Source: Neorhizobium populisoli
GTDB taxonomy: Bacteria > Pseudomonadota > Alphaproteobacteria > Rhizobiales > Rhizobiaceae
DNA length: 64,000 bases
Direction: 5' to 3'
Assembly: GCF_019430945.1 (NCBI RefSeq)
Contig: NZ_JAHYCB010000004.1
Coordinates: 248,001 to 312,000, forward strand
In this document: positions 36,601 through 45,525 of the stretch, piece after piece
Position numbering within the stretch: position 1 is the first letter of the stretch
Layout: each line of letters starts with the position of its first letter
Program-made: the position numbers and the translations under genes
The notes under the pieces: model-generated
Seen by the model: only the letters and a program-made list of their open reading frames with translations
The model's database searches: none
What the model was told of the DNA's origin: nothing

Positions 36601-39033
36601 ATGAACAGCCCGCTCAAGACCGCCGCGCCGGGTGCGATCGTGCATCCGCTGAAGCAGCCGAAATCTGCGTCGGCTGAGCTTTCGCCGGAAATGAAGCTGG
36701 TGCAGGAAGCTCTTTTCAAGCATGTCGGCAAGCCGATCCCGCGCAAGGAAGACGGCCGCCTGATCACCGGCAAGGGCCGCTTCTCCGACGACTTCTCGCT
36801 GCCGGGCCAGACCTATGCGGCGATCGTCCGCTCGCCCTATCCGCATGCCCGCATCAACGGCGTCGACAAGACGGAAGCGCTGGCGAGCGAAGGCGTGCTT
36901 CTGGTTCTGACGGGCGAGGATATCCTCGCGGATGGCATCAAGGATGTGCCGCACAATCCGGTTCCCTCCACTAATTTCGACATGAAGTTGCGCGCAAAGG
37001 ATGGCAGCCACGCTTTTACCGGTCCGCATTTCCTCCTGCCGGCCGACAAGGCCCGCCATGTCGGTGAAGCAGTCGCGATCGTCGTTGCCGAGACTGCGGC
37101 CCAGGCCGCCGACGGCGCCGAAAAGGTCATGGTCGACTGGGAAGAGCTGCCTTTCGTCACCGATACGGCCAAGGCAGCAGCACCGGGTGCGCCGACCATC
37201 TGGGACGAAGTTCCCGACAACGTCTTTATCGATACGACCTTCGGCGATATCGAGGGCACGAACAGAGCCTTTGAAGCGGCCGACCATGTGGTGAAGGGCG
37301 ACTTTCACATCCACCGCGTCACCGGTGTCACCATGGAACCACGCGCTTCGCTCGGCTCCTACGATCCGGAAACCAAGCGCTACACGCTTTATGCCGGCAG
37401 CGGTGGCGCCGTGCGTCAGAAGAACGAGCTTTCCAAGGTTCTCGGCATCGAGCCGAAGGATCTGCGCGTCCTCTCCTTCGATGTCGGCGGCAATTTCGGC
37501 ACCCGTAACCGTGTTTATGTGGAATTCGGCCTGGTTCTCTGGGCATCGCGCAAAATCGGTCGGCCGGTGAAGTTCACCGCGACCCGCTCCGAGTCTTTCC
37601 TGACCGATTATCAGGGCCGCGATCTGGTCGTGAAGGCCGAGCTCGCCCTCAACAAGGATGGCAAATTCCTGGCGCTGCGATCCGACAATCTCTCGAATGT
37701 CGGCGGTCGCGCCGTGTCGCTTTCGCCTCTCAGCAAGGGTTCGGGCCTGATCACCGGCTCCTACGACATTCCTTTTGCGGTGCTGCGCGCCCGCGCCGTG
37801 TTCTCCAACACGATGTGTACCCAGGCCTATCGCAGCTCCGGCCGCCCGGAAGTGACCTTCGTCATCGAGCGCATGTGCGAGCTTGCAGCCGACCAGCTCG
37901 GTTTCGACAAGCTCGAACTGCGCCGCATGAACCTCGTGCCGCCGTCTTCCATGCCTTACACCAATGCCGTCGGCTCGGTTTACGACAGCGGCGAATACGA
38001 AAAGAACATGGACCGCGCGCTCGAAATTTCCGAATGGAACATGTTCGACGCCCGCAAGGCCGAAGCCGCCACACGCGGCAAAATCCTTGGCCGCGGTTTC
38101 GCCAATTACGTCGAATCCTCGATCGGCACACCGAAGGAGCGCGCCGAAATCGAGATCAAGGAAGACGGCAATATCGAAGTGATCATCGGCACCCAGCCGA
38201 GCGGTCAGGGCCACGAGACGAGCTTCGCCCAGGTTGTCGCCGACATGATCCAGGTGCCGGTCGAGAAGGTCTGGATCGTCATCGGCGATACGGACATCGT
38301 CAGCGTCGGCGGCGGTTCGCATTCCGGCCGTTCGATGCGCCATGCCGGCACTGTCATGGCGATGGCCTCCGCCGATCTTCTGGCCGAAGGCCGTAAGCGG
38401 GCCGCCGAGCTGTTCGGCTCGACACCCGACCAGATCGAGTTCGAAGGCGCGGTCTTCAAGCTGAAGAATTCCAACCAGACGATCGATATTTTCGAACTCG
38501 GCCGTCGCACCAGGGCGAGCCACGGCAAACTGCGCGTCATCCGCGACAACGAGATGCATACGCCGGTCTTCCCGAACGGCGCTGCCGTCTGCGAGGTCGA
38601 AGTCGACCGCGACACCGGCCATGTGCAGATCGTTCGTTACACGACGATCGACGATGTCGGCCGCTGCATCAATCCGCTGATCGTCCACGGCCAGACCCAT
38701 GGCGGCATCGCGCAAGGGGTGGGCCAGGCCATGTGGGAGCTCTGTGCCATCGACCCGAACAGCGGGCAACCGTTGGCCGGCTCGCTGATGGACTATGGCA
38801 TGCCGCGCTCCGACACGATGCCGACCTTCAACTGCGAGATCGCCGAAGTGTTTTCGCCGACCAACCCGCTCGGCATCAAGGCCGGCGGCGAAGGCGGTAC
38901 GACGCCGGCGCTCGCCACCGTCGTCAATGCCGTGGTTGACGCGCTTTCGGAATTCGGCGTGAAAGACATCCAGATGCCGGTTACGCCTGCCACCGTGTGG
39001 CGGGCCATGAATAACGGGCGCAAGGCGTCCTGA
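36601..39033 (+). CDS. Molybdenum hydroxylase large subunit (xanthine dehydrogenase/CoxL family), second paralogue
   Basis: An 810-residue large subunit that heads the right-hand operon. Its N-terminus is about 35 residues longer than in the first paralogue. The family motifs are RKEDGRLITGKGRF, VRSPYPHARI, DVGGNFGTRN, the loop AYRSSGRPEVTFVIERM and the active-site glutamate in AGGEGGTTPA. The loop AYRSSGR differs from the AYRGAGR of the first paralogue, so the two probably act on different substrates. The ATG at 36601 has GAAGAGG upstream, and 24 codons of open frame before it are not needed. It should pair with the 2Fe-2S and FAD subunits encoded 1-2 kb downstream. Confidence 0.92.
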   Translation: MNSPLKTAAPGAIVHPLKQPKSASAELSPEMKLVQEALFKHVGKPIPRKEDGRLITGKGRFSDDFSLPGQTYAAIVRSPYPHARINGVDKTEALASEGVLLVLTGEDILADGIKDVPHNPVPSTNFDMKLRAKDGSHAFTGPHFLLPADKARHVGEAVAIVVAETAAQAADGAEKVMVDWEELPFVTDTAKAAAPGAPTIWDEVPDNVFIDTTFGDIEGTNRAFEAADHVVKGDFHIHRVTGVTMEPRASLGSYDPETKRYTLYAGSGGAVRQKNELSKVLGIEPKDLRVLSFDVGGNFGTRNRVYVEFGLVLWASRKIGRPVKFTATRSESFLTDYQGRDLVVKAELALNKDGKFLALRSDNLSNVGGRAVSLSPLSKGSGLITGSYDIPFAVLRARAVFSNTMCTQAYRSSGRPEVTFVIERMCELAADQLGFDKLELRRMNLVPPSSMPYTNAVGSVYDSGEYEKNMDRALEISEWNMFDARKAEAATRGKILGRGFANYVESSIGTPKERAEIEIKEDGNIEVIIGTQPSGQGHETSFAQVVADMIQVPVEKVWIVIGDTDIVSVGGGSHSGRSMRHAGTVMAMASADLLAEGRKRAAELFGSTPDQIEFEGAVFKLKNSNQTIDIFELGRRTRASHGKLRVIRDNEMHTPVFPNGAAVCEVEVDRDTGHVQIVRYTTIDDVGRCINPLIVHGQTHGGIAQGVGQAMWELCAIDPNSGQPLAGSLMDYGMPRSDTMPTFNCEIAEVFSPTNPLGIKAGGEGGTTPALATVVNAVVDALSEFGVKDIQMPVTPATVWRAMNNGRKAS

Positions 39034-39047
39034 GGAGGAGTTATAGT

Positions 39048-39983
39048 ATGAGCGATTTGAAAACCGTACGCGTTATCGCGTTTCCGGGTGCTCCGAACCT
39101 GCCGACCTTTGCGGCGATGGAACAGGGCTTCTTTGCCGAAGAAGAGCTGCAGGTTGATGTAACGCTGACTCCGAGCTCGGTCGCGCAGGCCGAAAAGACC
39201 GCTGCCGGCGAGTTCGACATCGTTTTCACCGCCTTCGACAACGTCGTCGCTTACGGCGAAGGCCAGGGCGCGACCGCCGAGGGCGTCAACCCGGATTACG
39301 TCGTGCTGATGGGCGCCACCCAGCTGGAACTGGCGATCGTCACCGCCCCCGAGGTCAAGACCTACGAGGACCTGAAGGGCCGCTCGATCGCGCTCGACGC
39401 GCTGACAACCGGCTTCGCCTTTGTGCTGTTCGACATGATGACCAAGAGCGGCCTGAAGCGCGAGGACGTCACCTTCGCAGCCGTCGGCGCTACTCCGCAG
39501 CGCTGGCAGTCGGTGAAAGCCGGCGAACATGCAGCAACGCTGGCGATCGAGCCGTTCACCAGCATTGCCAAGCGTTCGGGCTTCAACGTTCTCGACGTCT
39601 CGTCGAACCATTTCCACAGCTATCAGGGGGGGGCGATTGCTGCCCGCCGGGCCTATGCCGCTGAAAACCCGGAAACGGTGAAAGCCTTCATCCGCGCATA
39701 CCTGAAGGGCCTCGCCTGGACGCTGCACGACGCCAACCGGGAAGCGACTGCCGCCCTGCTGCAGTCCAAGATGCCGGATATCCAGCCGGCAGCCGTCCCT
39801 TCGATCATGGCAAGCCTACTGTCGCCGCGCTCCGGTCTGACGCCGGGTTCCGACATCCTGCCTGAAGGCATGAAGGCGGTGCTCGACCTGCGTTCGCGTT
39901 ATGGCAAGGGCGGCAAGCAGCTGACCGATATCGAAAAATATCTCGACCTCTCGTTCTTCGAGGCGGTCAAGCAGGGAAAATGA
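39048..39983 (+). CDS. NMT1/SsuA-like substrate-binding domain protein without a signal peptide
   Basis: A 311-residue protein with the fold of ABC binding proteins for sulfonates, nitrate and thiamine precursors: it opens KTVRVIAFPGAPNLPTFAAM and has the typical switch segments FDIVFTAFDN and YEDLKGRSIALDAL. It has no leader peptide: residues 1-12 are MSDLKTVRVIAF and a strong ribosome site (GAGGAG) precedes this ATG, so it should stay in the cytoplasm. No permease or ATPase is nearby. It sits inside the hydroxylase operon, 14 bases after the large subunit. It may be a cytoplasmic ligand sensor or carrier; the function is unknown. Confidence 0.85.
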   Translation: MSDLKTVRVIAFPGAPNLPTFAAMEQGFFAEEELQVDVTLTPSSVAQAEKTAAGEFDIVFTAFDNVVAYGEGQGATAEGVNPDYVVLMGATQLELAIVTAPEVKTYEDLKGRSIALDALTTGFAFVLFDMMTKSGLKREDVTFAAVGATPQRWQSVKAGEHAATLAIEPFTSIAKRSGFNVLDVSSNHFHSYQGGAIAARRAYAAENPETVKAFIRAYLKGLAWTLHDANREATAALLQSKMPDIQPAAVPSIMASLLSPRSGLTPGSDILPEGMKAVLDLRSRYGKGGKQLTDIEKYLDLSFFEAVKQGK

Positions 39984-40114
39984 CGCTGTCTGCCCTCCGC
40001 AATGGATGACAAGCTTGCTGATGCGAATATCATAACCTGACATATCTCGGCCGGCGGACTGACAGATGCTCCAGACACCGGCCGGGATCATTTGGAATTT
40101 TAGAGGAGGGGCCG

Positions 40115-40618
40115 ATGTCCCGAGTGACGATCACGATCAACGGCAAGGCCGAGACGCGGGATGTGGAAGACCGGACCCTTCTCGTGCAGTTCATCCGCGA
40201 GCATGTGGGCCTGACCGGCACGCATGTGGGCTGCGACACGACCCAGTGCGGTGCCTGTACGGTGCATCTCGATGGCCGCGCCGTGAAGAGCTGTACGGTG
40301 CTCGCCGTCGCCGCCGACGGTTCGCAGGTCATGACGATCGAAGGACTTGCCGACGGCGCGACGCTGCACCCGATGCAGCAGGCCTTCCACGAGCATCATG
40401 GTCTGCAGTGCGGTTACTGCACGCCGGGCATGATCATGGCCTCAGTCGATATGGTCCGCCGTCATGATGGCGAGCTTGATGAACACACCGTTCGCCATGA
40501 GCTGGAAGGCAATATCTGCCGCTGTACCGGCTATCACAACATCGTCAAGGCGGTGCTGGATGCGGCCGGCAAGCACCGCGCCGCCAAAACCGCGGCGCCG
40601 GTCGAAGCCGCCGAATAA
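40115..40618 (+). CDS. Molybdenum hydroxylase 2Fe-2S small subunit (CoxS/XdhC type)
   Basis: A 167-residue iron-sulfur subunit. The plant-type ferredoxin cluster is ligated by Cys40, 45, 48 and 60 ([14 protein letters not shown], then KSC), and the second cluster by Cys99, 102, 135 and 137 (CGYC and CRCTGY). It passes electrons from the molybdenum centre to the FAD subunit. The N-terminal ATG has GAGGAGG upstream. It follows the binding-domain gene after 131 bases and precedes the FAD subunit by 24. Confidence 0.95.
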   Translation: MSRVTITINGKAETRDVEDRTLLVQFIREHVGLTGTHVGCDTTQCGACTVHLDGRAVKSCTVLAVAADGSQVMTIEGLADGATLHPMQQAFHEHHGLQCGYCTPGMIMASVDMVRRHDGELDEHTVRHELEGNICRCTGYHNIVKAVLDAAGKHRAAKTAAPVEAAE

Positions 40619-40642
40619 CCGGTAGGGAAGGGAGATACCAGA

Positions 40643-41461
40643 ATGTACGCAACCACCTACCACAAGCCTATGAGCCTTTCGGAAGCCATTGAACTGTTTG
40701 AAGGTTCGGAGGATGCTTCCTACCTCTCCGGCGGACATACGCTGATCCCGACGCTGAAATCGCGCCTTGCCGCACCCCAGCATCTGATTGACGTGCGTAA
40801 CATCCCGGAACTTGCTTCCAGTATCGAGGTCACGGCCAACAAGGTCATTATCGGTTCTGCGACGCGCCATCACATCGTCGCATCATCGAAGGAGATCCAG
40901 GCGGTCGTTCCGGCGCTTTCCGGTCTCGCCGGCTCGATCGGCGATGTGCAGGTACGCCACATGGGTACGATCGGCGGCTCGACCGCCAATAACGACCCGG
41001 CGGCGGATTACCCGTCTGCAGTCCTGTCGCTCGATGCGACCGTCCATACCGATCGCCGGGAAATTCCGGCCGAGGAATATTTCCAGGGACTTTACACGAC
41101 GGCGCTGGAACCGGGTGAGATTCTCGTGCGCATCGAATTTAATATCCCCGAGATCGCCGGCTACGCCAAGTTCCGCAATCCGGCCTCGCGGTATTCAATG
41201 GCGGCAGCTTTCGTGTCGAAACATCGCGACGGGCATATCCGTGTGGCGATCACCGGTGCCGGCAACGAAGGCGTGTTCCGCTGGACGGAAGCCGAAGAAC
41301 GTCTCACTGAAAGTCTGACCGCCGAAGCATTGGAAGGCCTGACCATCGACCCGTCGCGGATGATGGGCGATATGCATGCGCCGACCGATTATCGCGCGCA
41401 TCTCGTCGCTGTCATGACCCGCCGTGCGGTACAGAACCTCGGCGGCACACATATTCTCTGA
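40643..41461 (+). CDS. Molybdenum hydroxylase FAD-binding medium subunit (CoxM type)
   Basis: A 272-residue FAD subunit. The two FAD-binding loops are SGGHTLIPTLK (29-39) and TIGGSTANNDPAADYPSA (about 112-129). The C-terminal domain matches the CO-dehydrogenase flavoprotein type. It completes the enzyme with the 2Fe-2S subunit and one or both large subunits, delivering electrons to an unidentified acceptor. GGGAG lies upstream of the ATG. It is the last gene of the operon. Confidence 0.94.
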   Translation: MYATTYHKPMSLSEAIELFEGSEDASYLSGGHTLIPTLKSRLAAPQHLIDVRNIPELASSIEVTANKVIIGSATRHHIVASSKEIQAVVPALSGLAGSIGDVQVRHMGTIGGSTANNDPAADYPSAVLSLDATVHTDRREIPAEEYFQGLYTTALEPGEILVRIEFNIPEIAGYAKFRNPASRYSMAAAFVSKHRDGHIRVAITGAGNEGVFRWTEAEERLTESLTAEALEGLTIDPSRMMGDMHAPTDYRAHLVAVMTRRAVQNLGGTHIL

Positions 41462-41484
41462 AGATCCATGATCTGAAGACATCG

Positions 41485-41515
41485 AAAGCCGGCGGATCAC
41501 TCTGCTGGCTTTTTC
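41485..41515 (+). terminator. Terminator of the hydroxylase operon
   Basis: AAGCCGGC pairs with GCTGGCTT (one G-U pair) and is followed by TTTT. It lies 24 bases past the FAD-subunit stop and next to the convergent LacI gene. Confidence 0.72.
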
Positions 41516-41516
41516 G

Positions 41517-42512
41517 TCAGGTGATTCCGGTAATCTCCGGGGTGAAGGCAATCGTCTTCTGGTGGCTGCCATCAGGATCGGCAATCGCCTCCCGCACCAG
41601 CCTTGCCGCCGTCTCACCCATAACCCGACGCGGTGAGCGGGAAGTGGCAATCCGCACCGGCAAAGCACTTGCGAGATCAAGGCCGTTGAACCCGGCGATC
41701 AGCAGCTTTTCAGGCACCGCCACACCTAGTTCCATGCAGGCGAAGAGTCCGCCGGTCGCCATGTCGTCATTGGTGTAATACAGGCAATCGAGGTCCGGCA
41801 CGGAGGCCAGCATCGTGGTCGTCAGTCGCTTGCCGAGCGCGATCGAGGAGAAAGTGCTGTCGATCTGCTGTTCGACGAAATGCAAGCCGTTCTGCTTGAG
41901 CACCTTTTCGAAACCAGCCTTGCGCTTTGCCGCGCGCAAATCCCGTTCCAGCGCACTACCGATATAACCGAACCGTTTGCGGCCTGCGCCGACCAGCGCG
42001 CGCGCCATTTCCTCGCCTGCTCGACCGTGCGATAGGCCGACGTTGAAATCGATCGGATCTCCGTCCAGATCCATCACCTGGATGACCGGAATGCCGGCGC
42101 TCTTCAACATTCGCACCGTCTCTTCCGGCTGGTCGAGGCCGGTGACGATAATCGCCGAAGGCTGCCAGGACAGCATGTCGTGGATGATCTCGCGCTCCTT
42201 TGCCGCGTCATAATCGGAAATGCCGAACACCGCCTGCATGCCGGAACCTTCCAGCCCGGCTGAAATGCCGGCCAGCACTTCGGGAAAGACGATATTCGAC
42301 ATGCTCGGCACCACGACGGCGACGAGATTGGTGCGCTGGGAGGATAACGACAGTGCCAGCCGGTTGCCGATATAACTCAGTTGTTCTGCCGCCTGCAGAA
42401 CCCGCTGCCGGGTCTCGGACGACACATCCGGCGTGCCACGCAACGCCCGCGAGGCGGTCATCTTGCTGACGCCGGCCGCTGCGGCAACTTCTTCCAGAGT
42501 GGATTTGCGCAT
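41517..42512 (-). CDS. LacI-family repressor of the tetronate operon
   Basis: A regulator of about 331 residues (GntR/LacI type). The helix-turn-helix is TLEEVAAAAGVSKMTASRALRG and the hinge is QRVLQAAEQLSYIGNRLALSL; a periplasmic-binding-type sensor domain follows. I place the start at the ATG at 42512 (MRKSTLEEV); an ATG four codons earlier and a TTG at 42557 are alternatives, and none has an ideal ribosome site. It is divergent from ltnD with a near-perfect operator between them, so it should repress the operon until a four-carbon acid or derivative binds. Confidence 0.9.
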   Translation of the reverse strand: MRKSTLEEVAAAAGVSKMTASRALRGTPDVSSETRQRVLQAAEQLSYIGNRLALSLSSQRTNLVAVVVPSMSNIVFPEVLAGISAGLEGSGMQAVFGISDYDAAKEREIIHDMLSWQPSAIIVTGLDQPEETVRMLKSAGIPVIQVMDLDGDPIDFNVGLSHGRAGEEMARALVGAGRKRFGYIGSALERDLRAAKRKAGFEKVLKQNGLHFVEQQIDSTFSSIALGKRLTTTMLASVPDLDCLYYTNDDMATGGLFACMELGVAVPEKLLIAGFNGLDLASALPVRIATSRSPRRVMGETAARLVREAIADPDGSHQKTIAFTPEITGIT

Positions 42513-42628
42513 CCCCAAAGGCATCCTCTGACCAGGCGCGATGTAAGCCGGCGCCAACTTAAGTCATAGGCCCATTGTGGATAAAGTGAAACCACCGGCT
42601 CTTGACATAAGTCACAAAAATACGCTTT

Positions 42629-42652
42629 GTTACCGATACCGGTATCGATAAC
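42629..42652. promoter_or_regulatory. LacI-type operator of the tetronate operon
   Basis: The core CGATACCGGTATCG is a perfect 14-bp palindrome with central CCGG. It is extended by GTTAC at the left and ATAAC at the right, giving a 24-bp site with one mismatched pair. It lies 43 bases before the ltnD GTG and downstream of a TTGACA (42602-42607) that could be a -35 box. Confidence 0.8.
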
Positions 42653-42694
42653 ATTGATATCAGACACTTGTGTGGCGCCTGGGGAGGATAGGCC

Positions 42695-43609
42695 GTGCAG
42701 GACGTGAGGAGAGCAGCTGTCATAGGTCTCGGCTCGATGGGATGGGGTGCTGCCCTGTCGCTTCTGAGAGTGGGATTTGCCGTCGCGGGATGTGATGTCC
42801 GCGCCGAGATATTGCAGCGTTTTGAAGAGGCGGGCGGCAAGGTCTGCACGACGCCGGCCAAGGCTGTTGAAGCAGCGGATGCCGTTTTCATTTTCGTCGT
42901 CAACAGCAGCCAGGCAGAGGACGTGCTCTTCGGGGAGAACGGTGCGGCGAACGCCGCTTCTGCCGGCACTGTCTTCCTTCTCTGCACAACGATGGCGCCG
43001 AGCGCCACGATCTCGATTGCCGAAAGACTGGAAGCGGCCGGCATGCTGGTCGTCGATGCGCCGGTTTCCGGCGGGCATCTAAAGGCGCTTTCCGGCGAGA
43101 TGACGGTGATGGGCTCCGGTTCCGAGGCAGCCTTCGCCAAGGCGCAGGCCGCGCTCGATGCGGTTTCAGCCAAAGTTTTTCGCCTGGGAGACCGGCCCGG
43201 TCCCGGCTCGCAGGTGAAGATGATCAACCAGCTTCTCGCCGGCGTGCACATTGCCGCGACCGCCGAGGCGATGACGCTGGCCGCCAAGACCGGCATCGAC
43301 CTGCAGACGCTTTACGACGTGCTGCGCGTGTCTGCCGGCTCTTCCTGGATGTTCGAGAACCGTGGAGAGCATATCGTCCAAGGTGATTATACGCCCCGTT
43401 CGGCGGTTAACATCTTCGTCAAGGATCTTGGGATCGTCACATCGGAGGCCGGCCGCAGTGGGGCGGTCACGCCGCTCGCCGCGACCGCGCTCGGCCTGTT
43501 CAAGGAAGCCTCCGAAGCGGGCCTCGGGCTGGAAGACGACGCGGCTGTGGCCAAGGTTCTGGCCAAGAAGAGCGGTGCCGTCCTGCCCGGCATGGAAGGT
43601 CAGACCTGA
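42695..43609 (+). CDS. ltnD: L-threonate dehydrogenase
   Basis: A 304-residue beta-hydroxyacid dehydrogenase that oxidises L-threonate to 2-oxo-tetronate with NAD+. The dinucleotide motif GLGSMGWG is at about 12-19, the substrate-binding APVSGGHLKA at about 122, and the catalytic lysine in SQVKMINQLLAG at about 172. The GTG start has GGAGG seven bases upstream. Gene context (otnK, otnC, otnI, denD) supports the threonate role rather than tartronate semialdehyde reductase. Its stop overlaps the otnK start. Confidence 0.9.
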   Translation: MQDVRRAAVIGLGSMGWGAALSLLRVGFAVAGCDVRAEILQRFEEAGGKVCTTPAKAVEAADAVFIFVVNSSQAEDVLFGENGAANAASAGTVFLLCTTMAPSATISIAERLEAAGMLVVDAPVSGGHLKALSGEMTVMGSGSEAAFAKAQAALDAVSAKVFRLGDRPGPGSQVKMINQLLAGVHIAATAEAMTLAAKTGIDLQTLYDVLRVSAGSSWMFENRGEHIVQGDYTPRSAVNIFVKDLGIVTSEAGRSGAVTPLAATALGLFKEASEAGLGLEDDAAVAKVLAKKSGAVLPGMEGQT

Positions 43610-44877
43610 TGGCGACTGTCCTCGGCTGCATCGCGGACGATTTTACCGGCGCGACCGATCTCGCGGCGCTGCTTTCGCGCAGCGGCGTGCCGGTTTCGCT
43701 GCGGATCGGCGTGCCGGCCGAGGATGACATCGATACCGCCGCCTTCGAGGTCATTGCGCTGAAGATCAGGACGGTTCCGGCGAAGGATGCCGTCGATCAG
43801 GCCCGTGCCGCATTCCAATGGCTGAAGAAGGCCGGCGCGACGCGGTTTTTCTGGAAATACTGCTCCACCTTCGACAGCACGGCGGAGGGCAATATCGGCC
43901 CTGTGGCCGAGATGCTGATGGACGAGCTTGGCGCAAAGCAGACCATCTATTGCCCGGCTTTCCCGGAAAACGGCCGCAGCATCTTCATGGGGCATCTCTT
44001 CGTCGGCGAACAGCTTCTGTCGGAAAGCCCGATGAAGGATCATCCGTTGACGCCGATGCGCGACTCTAGCCTCGTGCGGCTGCTTCAACCGCAGGTCCAG
44101 CGCAAAGTCGGTCTCGCCAACCGTCTCGTCGTAGCGCAAGGGGGGGCGACTTTGAGGGCAAGGCTCGATGCTTTGGCTTCCGAAGGTGTCGGGCACATGG
44201 TCACTGATGCCGTCTCCGACGATGACCTCAAGACAATTGCCGAAGCGTCTGCCGATATGCCGCTGACGACCGGCGGCAGCGCAATCGCCGGCCAGTTGGC
44301 ACGATTTTATGTCGAGCAGGGGCTCACTTCTGCGCCTGCCGGGAAGCTTTCGGCTCAAGTGCCGGAAGGTGGCCAGGTCGTGTTCTCCGGCAGTTGCTCG
44401 GCCATGACCCGCAGGCAGGTCGCCTATTATGCCGGAAAGAATGCAAGCCTGCGGCTCGATCCCGTTGCGCTGGAGGACGGTGGTACCGGTGCCGCGCGAG
44501 AGTGGCTGCAACAGCAGGCCGCCAACCAGCCGAAGCTTATTTTTGCGACCGCCGAACCGGAAGAGGTCCGCAAGGCGCAGGAGACGCTTGGTCTCGAAAA
44601 GGCGAGCTATATCGTTGAGCAGGCATTGGCCGGTCTGGCCAAACAGGCTTTTCGGAATGGTGCGCGGCGTTTCGTGGTCGCCGGTGGAGAGACATCCGGT
44701 GCGATCACCCAGGCGCTCGGCATCACCCGGCTGGAAATCGGCCCGGAAATCGCCCCCGGCGTTCCATGGGTGTTTGCGGATGTCGAAGGCGAGCGGGTGG
44801 CGCTGGCGCTGAAATCCGGCAATTTTGGCTCCGAGACCTTTTTCGAGGATGCGTTCAAGCTGCTGGAGGCCGCATGA
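43609..44877 (+). CDS. otnK: 3-oxo-tetronate kinase
   Basis: A 422-residue kinase of the DUF1537 (OtnK/DtnK) family that phosphorylates 3-oxo-tetronate at C4. It has the N-terminal sequence LGCIADDFTGATDLAALL, with the Asp-rich substrate site, and a C-terminal nucleotide site with FSGSCSAMTRRQ and VVAGGETSGAITQALG. Length fits the family. It overlaps ltnD by one base (TGATG) and otnC by four. Confidence 0.93.
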   Translation: MATVLGCIADDFTGATDLAALLSRSGVPVSLRIGVPAEDDIDTAAFEVIALKIRTVPAKDAVDQARAAFQWLKKAGATRFFWKYCSTFDSTAEGNIGPVAEMLMDELGAKQTIYCPAFPENGRSIFMGHLFVGEQLLSESPMKDHPLTPMRDSSLVRLLQPQVQRKVGLANRLVVAQGGATLRARLDALASEGVGHMVTDAVSDDDLKTIAEASADMPLTTGGSAIAGQLARFYVEQGLTSAPAGKLSAQVPEGGQVVFSGSCSAMTRRQVAYYAGKNASLRLDPVALEDGGTGAAREWLQQQAANQPKLIFATAEPEEVRKAQETLGLEKASYIVEQALAGLAKQAFRNGARRFVVAGGETSGAITQALGITRLEIGPEIAPGVPWVFADVEGERVALALKSGNFGSETFFEDAFKLLEAA

Positions 44878-45524
44878 GCGAGGAAGCGCGGTTCAGGGAA
44901 GACATCTGCGTGATGGCGAAGTCGCTTTACGATCGCGGCCTGACGGCCGGGTCTTCGGGCAATATTTCGGCACGGCTTTCCGACGGACGGCTTCTGGTTA
45001 CGCCGACGGGCAGTTCCTTCGGCCGGCTCGATCCGGCGCGGCTTTCCTGCTTTGAGGTGGATGGAAAACAAAGCGGCGGCGACAAGCCGACCAAGGAAAT
45101 ACCGTTGCATTCCGCCTTCTACGAAACCCGGCCGGGCAAGACGGGCGCTGTGGTTCACCTGCATTGCAGCCATTGTGTAGCGCTGTCGCTGCTGCCGGAG
45201 GTGGATGAAGATAACATGCTGCCGCCGCTGACTGCCTATTCGGTGATGAAGCTCGGCAAGGTGAAAATGCTTCCCTATTTCATGCCGGGCGATCCGGCGA
45301 TGGGTGACGCAATCCGCGGGCTGGCCGGCAGGCGCAGTGCGGTGATGCTGGCAGCTCATGGTCCGGTCGTAGCCGGCAAGGATCTTGAAGCGGCGGTTTA
45401 CGCTATCGAGGAGATGGAGGAGACCGCGAAGCTCGCCATGCTGACGCGTGGTGCCAATCCGTCCTTGCTCAGCAATGCGCAGATCGGCGATATCGTCCGA
45501 ACCTATGATGTGGAGTGGGATTGA
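44874..45524 (+). CDS. otnC: 3-oxo-tetronate 4-phosphate decarboxylase
   Basis: A 216-residue class II aldolase/AraD-family protein that decarboxylates 3-oxo-tetronate 4-phosphate to dihydroxyacetone phosphate. Expected metal ligands are His95 and His97 in VVHLHCSH and a later His in MLAAHGPVVAG; Glu75 is the likely catalytic residue, and TAGSSGNISARL is the phosphate-binding loop. The ATG at 44874 overlaps the otnK stop (ATGA). A reading frame open 36 codons upstream lies inside otnK. Confidence 0.92.
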   Translation: MSEEARFREDICVMAKSLYDRGLTAGSSGNISARLSDGRLLVTPTGSSFGRLDPARLSCFEVDGKQSGGDKPTKEIPLHSAFYETRPGKTGAVVHLHCSHCVALSLLPEVDEDNMLPPLTAYSVMKLGKVKMLPYFMPGDPAMGDAIRGLAGRRSAVMLAAHGPVVAGKDLEAAVYAIEEMEETAKLAMLTRGANPSLLSNAQIGDIVRTYDVEWD

Positions 45525-45525
45525 G

